From DASVTR01 sp036387475 (GTDB lineage Bacteria > Acidobacteriota > Blastocatellia > Pyrinomonadales > Pyrinomonadaceae), in NCBI GenBank assembly GCA_036387475.1, contig DASVTR010000010.1, positions 70,885 to 134,884 of the forward strand: a stretch of 64,000 bases of DNA, written 5' to 3'. Positions 63,933 through 64,000 of the stretch are shown piece by piece (positions within the stretch are counted from its first letter, which is position 1; each line of letters starts with the position of its first letter). The position numbers and the translations under genes were made by a program. The notes below the pieces were generated by a model. It had not been told where the DNA came from. It searched no databases and saw only the letters and a list, made by a program, of their open reading frames with translations.

Positions 63933-64000
63933 AACTACACTCTCCTTAAAACGCTAAGTAGCACAAAGAGAGGCCCGCGTGATTCACCACCGGGTGAATC

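Noticed and set aside
63981..64000. Palindrome GATTCACC-N4-GGTGAATC at the window edge
   Set aside because: It is cut off from its context by the window boundary, so it cannot be told whether it is a terminator or operator. The shared GTGAATC half-site with 32365-32384 may be chance.

Overview
The window looks like a chromosomal segment of an Acidobacteriota genome, most likely Blastocatellia/Pyrinomonadales. Supporting signs are a VWFA-domain protein of the type frequent in acidobacteria, a tetraether-synthase-like radical SAM enzyme, tandem ExbD genes, moderate GC and short intergenic spaces. There is no sign of a prophage or a CRISPR array. Most genes are housekeeping or core accessory, and most lie on the minus strand.

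Layout. 1-9.5 kb: mixed housekeeping and hypothetical genes (SPL-like radical SAM, Sm-like protein, VOC protein, J-domain membrane protein, M1 aminopeptidase, a large secreted protein), then tRNA-Pro with a PD-(D/E)XK endonuclease beside it, DedA, pcm and surE. 9.7-12.2 kb: rpsU and the tetraether-synthase-like radical SAM gene. 12.7-32.3 kb: a co-directional run holding a complete Tad/Flp pilus locus. In transcription order this is a sigma54 activator, a minimal M50 protease, a small membrane protein, two tandem Flp pilins, CpaA, CpaB, CpaC, TadG-like, two TadE-like, CpaE/TadZ, CpaF/TadA, TadB, TadC, a TPR protein, an AAA ATPase, a LysM-SLT transglycosylase, a two-repeat secreted protein and a VWFA protein. 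32.9-34.7 kb: phosphohexomutase and an FtsB/DivIC-like protein. 34.9-46.3 kb: acyl-CoA metabolism (both methylmalonyl-CoA mutase subunits, enoyl-CoA hydratases, an epoxide-hydrolase-like protein, AtuA plus its partner domain, Nudix, acyl-CoA carboxylase beta subunit). 46.5-54.6 kb: a metallopeptidase-like protein, a YbgC thioesterase, YmdB, a candidate 6S RNA, zapA, a ZapB-like gene, rplT-rpmI-infC-thrS and tRNA-Val. 55-64 kb: ABC-F ATPase, SurA/PrsA-like foldase, rpmB, ridA, rel, a TPR lipoprotein and two ExbD genes.

The most unusual feature is a dense family of intergenic hairpins. Seventeen loci carry two inverted arms, each arm a degenerate tandem array of a 7-nt unit. The unit differs from locus to locus (TTTTCAG, AGAGGTC, TGGTCAG, GAGTCTT, ACGCAAAG-type and others), but the two arms of each locus always match. 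Several arms run into the flanking genes: one encodes the hydrophobic core of a signal peptide and others contain or abut stop codons. Two separate arrays of 21-bp units (3 x 7) lie at 40.4-40.8 kb and 55.0-55.2 kb. Other notable points are an infC gene that appears to start at AUA behind a perfect Shine-Dalgarno sequence, and the 6S RNA candidate beside zapA.
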